From the NCBI GenBank assembly GCA_035771165.1, contig JAWNZC010000013.1, positions 1,089,501 through 1,153,500 on the forward strand: a DNA stretch of 64,000 bases, given 5' to 3'. This stretch comes from Paragorgia papillata. Its lineage: Eukaryota; Cnidaria; Anthozoa; Scleralcyonacea; Coralliidae. The translations under genes were made by a program, and so were the position numbers. Of the stretch, positions 62,001 through 64,000 are shown piece after piece (positions within the stretch are counted from its first letter, which is position 1; each line of letters opens with the position of its first letter). A model generated the notes under the pieces. It was not told the DNA's origin. It searched no databases and saw only the letters and a list, made by a program, of their open reading frames with translations.

Positions 62001-63552
62001 TAAACTATACGCAAACGAAATTGTTTTTTGAATCTTGGTGTTATATGTATTATTTTTTAGTCGTGTGAGAACTGCATAGTATGTTGGAAACCAGAAAAGA
62101 GTTTAGACGAAATATTTGAGAAGGTAGCAATCTGACTTATTGTATATATTCTTATATTCCTGACTTCTTGTCTTGTAGAACTCATTTTATATACATGTTG
62201 TGCTTTCTTAAATTGTAGCCATCTGATGATATTGGAGTTACAGTGCTTCATAAGTAAGTAAACTGATCATTAGTCGAAGGCCAACACAAATCAAGATGTC
62301 ACATTTGCAACCCCTTTCAATCTCGCTTTTTCTATATTATAAAACCGCTGTTGTGAGATTTTGTACAATTTTAGGATAATTTTGTTTTTGTAAGAATTGC
62401 TAAAAAATATACCAAATAGTGAAATAAAAGTAGCGTGCTGTGTAGGCAGTGTAGAAACAACAATCGAAATATAGTAAGGTTAGATATACTGCCGAAACAG
62501 AGAACGTAGGAATGTAACGTTTCGAGCGAAGGCCCTTCACGTTTCTCTCTGACGAAGGGCCTTCGCTCGAAACGTTAGACTCCTACGTTCTCTGTTTCGG
62601 CAGTATATCTAACCTTACTATTGTTGCTAAAAAATATGGGCTGAAAAACCCTCTTTTTAGGTCTAAAGTGCATGGACTTATATTTTCACAATTTTCAAAC
62701 CCCAACTTATTTCGAATAGAACATATATATTTATTCTACCCTCACAAATAATCGTCCAATCAAATGTCTACATTAGCGTCACGTGCCAGCCCAATATTTT
62801 ACGATGTAGGACAACAACATATTGGGCAGCAATCTTTGGACAGGTGCACAAGGTATATTTACTTGTCAATTGCACGATTATTTGTTCGATATAATAAAAC
62901 ACTTATTGGATTCATCTTCGCCCGTATGGAAAATATTTAAGTCTCAAATTTTAATATTAGGCTCGACCTTCGGTCTCCCCCAATATTTAATTTTCGACTT
63001 AAATATTTTGCCATATCGGGCTTAGATGAATCCAATAAGTTATAATATAATATACCTATTAGCGATAATGCAACGCTCACTACGGGCCCATGCGCACTTC
63101 GCGCTATCTGAATGTACTTCACCGATGCTGTCCCACATGCGGTTGTCACCGACGATCGCATGTGTATAAGTAATTGATGAAATTCATTCAGATTGTTCCA
63201 AGCTACACTGATGAGCTGTAGTACAGCGAAACACCGTGTCTGTAGATTGAACTATATATATATATATATACAAGAATAAAAATATAAAAATATATATTTA
63301 TTTGTTGACTCTGGCTTAAAAATAATTCACAAGGACGTTTCTGTTCAAATTACTACAACCTTCTTCAGCTGATGAATACTGGTAAATTACAGAATAGCGT
63401 CCTTATATAGGTGTAGAGAAAACAATTAGAGAGTTTTAAATATATATATGTATATATATTAGTTAAATTGGCTTTCTATTCTAATTTATAGATTTGAGTA
63501 CACACAGTGTGACATCTGGTTCATGCGCTTTGGAATGGACTACTCACAAAAA
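50076..63552 (+). CDS. EED: Polycomb protein EED (3' end beyond window)
   Basis: WD40 propeller subunit of PRC2, a nuclear reader of H3K27me3 and activator of EZH2. Twelve exons seen: 50076-50327, 52633-52731, 54073-54138, 55516-55616, 56803-56827, 58336-58417, 59038-59129, 60061-60150, 61788-61937, 62061-62123, 62219-62253, 63492-63552. All phases agree. Residues 1-84 are an acidic/basic disordered tail ending [17 protein letters not shown]; then [134 protein letters not shown] and [12 protein letters not shown]. Exon 4 could instead start at 55507 (adds Cys-Thr-Lys, better polypyrimidine tract). About 370 residues are present; the final blade(s) must lie past 64000. Confidence 0.95.
50925..51105. 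repeat. Hairpin MITE in EED intron 1
   Basis: CAGTTATAGATGCACAGATG with ACGTCACAACGTGGTAAGAAC pairs with the complement at 51030-51080. The ORFs of 73-85 aa across it are mirror artefacts. Confidence 0.85.
51140..51475. repeat. Inverted/tandem repeat block in EED intron 1
   Basis: ATAAGATAAAACACAATC and AAAACCCAAGATATGGATTA occur twice directly (51148, 51290) and once inverted (51367-51400). A rearranged short element. Confidence 0.65.
52025..52615 (+). repeat. Minisatellite of CACAATGTAATGTAAGGTCT units
   Basis: About 20 irregular units of 17-20 bp (AAGGACTCACAATGTAACAT and variants) plus two copies of a ~75-bp higher-order piece ending GTTTTACAACATGATAAATT. The array ends just before the acceptor of EED exon 2 at 52633. 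Confidence 0.9.
53020..53975 (+). repeat. 5S-headed SINE with conserved core, interrupted
   Basis: 5S-like box GTACTTGGATGGGTGACCG with GCTTGGGAATGACCCCG at 53650-53690, core CGCCGGGTTCTCTGGTTTTC near 53752, and tail GCAAGTAAGGATGATTAGCCC ending CCTTTATCC. A partial second 5S unit upstream (53035-53060 and 53547-53580) is split by the insertion at 53060-53546. The module GTGTGCTGTTAGGGCGTTGC links units and recurs at 63918. Confidence 0.75.
53060..53546. mobile_element. hAT-type MITE nested in the 5S SINE
   Basis: 487-bp insertion starting CAGTAG and ending CACCACTG, flanked by the 8-bp duplication GTTAGTAC (53052-53059 and 53547-53554), which is part of the 5S-like box. The order of events is thus clear: SINE first, hAT second. 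Confidence 0.85.
54225..54345 (-). repeat. tRNA-derived SINE fragment
   Basis: The minus strand reads GGAGTTCGCAGGTTCAAACC, a T-arm/B-box-like sequence, after a GGACCAATGATGG-type region in the opposite direction. There is no full cloverleaf. Followed by a repeat of the 18620 family at 54395-54500. Confidence 0.45.
54395..54500. repeat. Repeat with hammerhead-like motif (family of 18620-18875)
   Basis: TACTGCCGAAATTATGGAACG then AACGTTTCGAGCGAAGGCCC TTCGTCAGAGAG; the minus strand carries CTGACGA ... GCTCGAAAC. Confidence 0.6.
54575..55100. repeat. Long near-perfect palindrome (MITE)
   Basis: Arms of ~240 nt: CCGCAAACTGCAGTTCGAAA near 54766 mirrors TTTCGAACTGCAGTTTGCGG near 54938; outer ACTGCCCGGGAGTAAGAAAT / ATTTCTTACTCCCGGGCAGT. 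The outermost ends show GCCCGGGATTGCCCGAGACTG repeats. In EED intron 3. Confidence 0.9.
55690..56145. repeat. GTTGTTCA / TGAACAAC motif cluster
   Basis: Dozens of TTGTTACA, GAACAACTTGTTGAC and complementary octamers on both strands, immediately after EED exon 4. Ends GTGCACGCGTAAAAATC / TTTTTACGCGTGTAT are inverted, so it is bounded like a transposable element made of short palindromes. Confidence 0.75.
56150..56575. repeat. Repeats with hammerhead-like motif, 'GCAAAGTGAAAA' subfamily
   Basis: The minus strand at about 56224-56254 reads CTGATGA-A-GAGC-TCC-GCTC-GAAAC-GTC. A second copy at 56400-56575 is inverted (GCAAAGGGAAAATGTGGTAAA / TTTACCACATTTTCACTTTGC). Fragments also near 34270-34350 and 10390-10460. 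Confidence 0.6.
56935..58200. mobile_element. GGGACCTTA-family MITE with two nested palindromes
   Basis: Ends AGGCAACTTAAGCAACTCGG and CGTACTTAAGGTCCCTAA with internal phrases shared with 24797-25150. Nested: 57104-57525 (GGCCTGGTCAAACGCTTTCAA / GAAAGCGTTTGGCCAGGCC, packed with CATTCAACATTGTTGAA) and 57528-58015 (GGGCATATGACTCCAAAATT / CGAGTCATATGCCC). Confidence 0.75.
59172..59285. repeat. Short insertion in EED intron 7, right copy only
   Basis: AACACTTTGAGGCCTGGG ... AGGCTTCAAAGTGTT is a ~100-bp inverted-end insertion absent from the left copy near 4133. It contains the ATAAAATCGGCTGGCGTTAG module. Confidence 0.7.
59430..60020 (+). repeat. Imperfect (ATCC)n tract in EED intron 7
   Basis: CCATCCATYCATTC array matching 4690-5200 in type; it ends 40 bp before the acceptor of exon 8. 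Confidence 0.92.
60325..61265. repeat. Composite of nested dispersed repeats in EED intron 8
   Basis: ATTCATAGGGATTAT (60347) and ATAATCCCTATGAAT (61238) are outer inverted ends. Inside lie a copy of the 16960-17237 palindrome (60362-60645), a palindrome around CAGATCGGCTGCGAATAC, and a copy of 43680-43975 (60930-61215). Confidence 0.7.
61270..61785. other. Intronic stretch, nothing recognised
   Basis: Between the composite repeat and EED exon 9; no repeat structure or ORF supported. Confidence 0.5.
62415..62630. repeat. Repeat with hammerhead-like motif, inverted pair
   Basis: Same layout as 18620-18875: CTGCCGAAACAGAGAACGTAG and its complement face each other; the plus strand at about 62547 reads CTGACGAAGGGCCTTCGCTCGAAAC. 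In EED intron 11. Confidence 0.65.
63053..63260 (+). repeat. Dispersed hammerhead repeat, second copy
   Basis: Collinear with 44137-44362 from ACCTATTAGCGATAATGCAA. Both are followed by a TA tract. In EED intron 11, sense to the gene. Confidence 0.75.
63199..63249 (+). ncRNA. Type I hammerhead ribozyme, copy 2
   Basis: Identical over 51 nt to 44305-44355 although the flanks differ. Core CTGATGA 63208-63214, GAAA 63228-63231, cleavage triplet GTC 63238-63240. Stem II 63215-63219 with 63223-63227; stem I 63203-63207 with 63241-63245. If active it would cut within the EED primary transcript intron. Confidence 0.85.
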
Positions 63553-63669
63553 GTAAGGACAACTCAACGCAGTGGCGTAATTCTTTACTCGCATTGTCCT
63601 TGTGGAACAACTTTATCTTTTTACTGTGTCTAACGCCAGACAGATTTAGTCGTCAAGGGGAGACTTGCA

Positions 63670-63880
63670 GTGGTGTAGTCCTGGAACTTTAACAAGGGGG
63701 GCTCTCCGACAGTGTCCTGAATATGGGGGGGGGGGCGAAAAAATGTTGTGTCCGCGGCTAACAATAGATAATAGCAAAGCTACTGCATGTTGGAGCCACA
63801 TAATGGTTTGGATTAGCGCTACAGGTTAGATTACTACGAATACGATCAGTGGGTGGTACAATCACTACGGTAGTACATAG
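63670..63880. repeat. hAT-like end fragment
   Basis: CAGTGGTGTAGTCCTGGAAC resembles the complement of the right end of the 53060-53546 element (CAGTGGTGTAACTCC). No second end is visible before the SINE. Confidence 0.4.
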
Positions 63881-64000
63881 GACCAAGTAGAGATTACTGG
63901 GAGCACGGGTGGCGTGTGCTGTTAGGGCGTTGCCTCTCACCAAAATGTTAAGCCCGGTTAGACGGGATTAGTACTTGGATGGGTGACTGCTTGGGAATGA
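63880..64000 (+). repeat. 5S-headed SINE, cut by the window end
   Basis: GTGTGCTGTTAGGGCGTTGC, then AAGCCCGGTTAGACGGG and TAGTACTTGGATGGGTGACTG, as at 53600-53690. Confidence 0.75.

Noticed and set aside
63360..63390. Third hammerhead on the minus strand (CTGAAGAAGG ... GAAACGTC)
   Set aside because: The core lacks CTGATGA and stem II does not form; at best a decayed Penelope-type relic.

Overview
The window is metazoan nuclear DNA: spliced genes with GT-AG introns, an EED (Polycomb PRC2) gene, a Kazal-bearing organic-anion transporter, and dense families of short inverted-repeat elements. An anthozoan cnidarian is my best guess, from the repeat families (a short 'TCTGGCGTTAGACAGAGTAA' module, Penelope-like and CR1-like RT pieces, a 5S-rRNA-derived SINE) and from the style of the intronless membrane protein. 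This is inference; no search was run.

Layout. (1) 1-285 is the 3' end of an SLCO/OATP copy lying upstream of the window, followed at 500-5337 by a broken, internally deleted EED copy. (2) 5340-23550 holds one intronless multi-pass membrane protein gene on the minus strand (8105-8992) in a sea of MITE-like palindromes. (3) 23551-49306 is a complete nine-exon SLCO/OATP gene on the plus strand (665 aa, OATP signature, Kazal loop). Its introns hold a dead CR1-like LINE, a Penelope-like (GIY-YIG) remnant, a nearly full-length frameshifted LINE with a restriction-like endonuclease domain, pogo/Tigger-like and Harbinger-like remnants and long microsatellites. (4) 50076-63552 is an intact EED gene, of which twelve exons are visible, including a 25-nt and a 35-nt microexon; the last WD40 exons lie beyond the window.

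The SLCO 3' end - EED promoter - EED exon 1 block at 1-1480 matches 49315-50590, and 1993-5460 matches 58340-60280. The locus is therefore a tandem duplication of an SLCO-EED unit. The left EED lost exons 2-5 and the start of exon 6, took a MITE in exon 1 and a hAT-like element in intron 6, yet its exons 6-8 differ from the intact gene only by synonymous changes.

The most striking non-coding signal is a pair of identical 51-nt sequences (44305-44355 and 63199-63249) that satisfy every conserved position of a type I hammerhead ribozyme, in two copies of a dispersed ~210-225 bp repeat. They probably belong to a retrozyme or Penelope-associated element. A second, looser hammerhead-like motif recurs in another repeat family. 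I saw no operon, CRISPR or prokaryotic feature.
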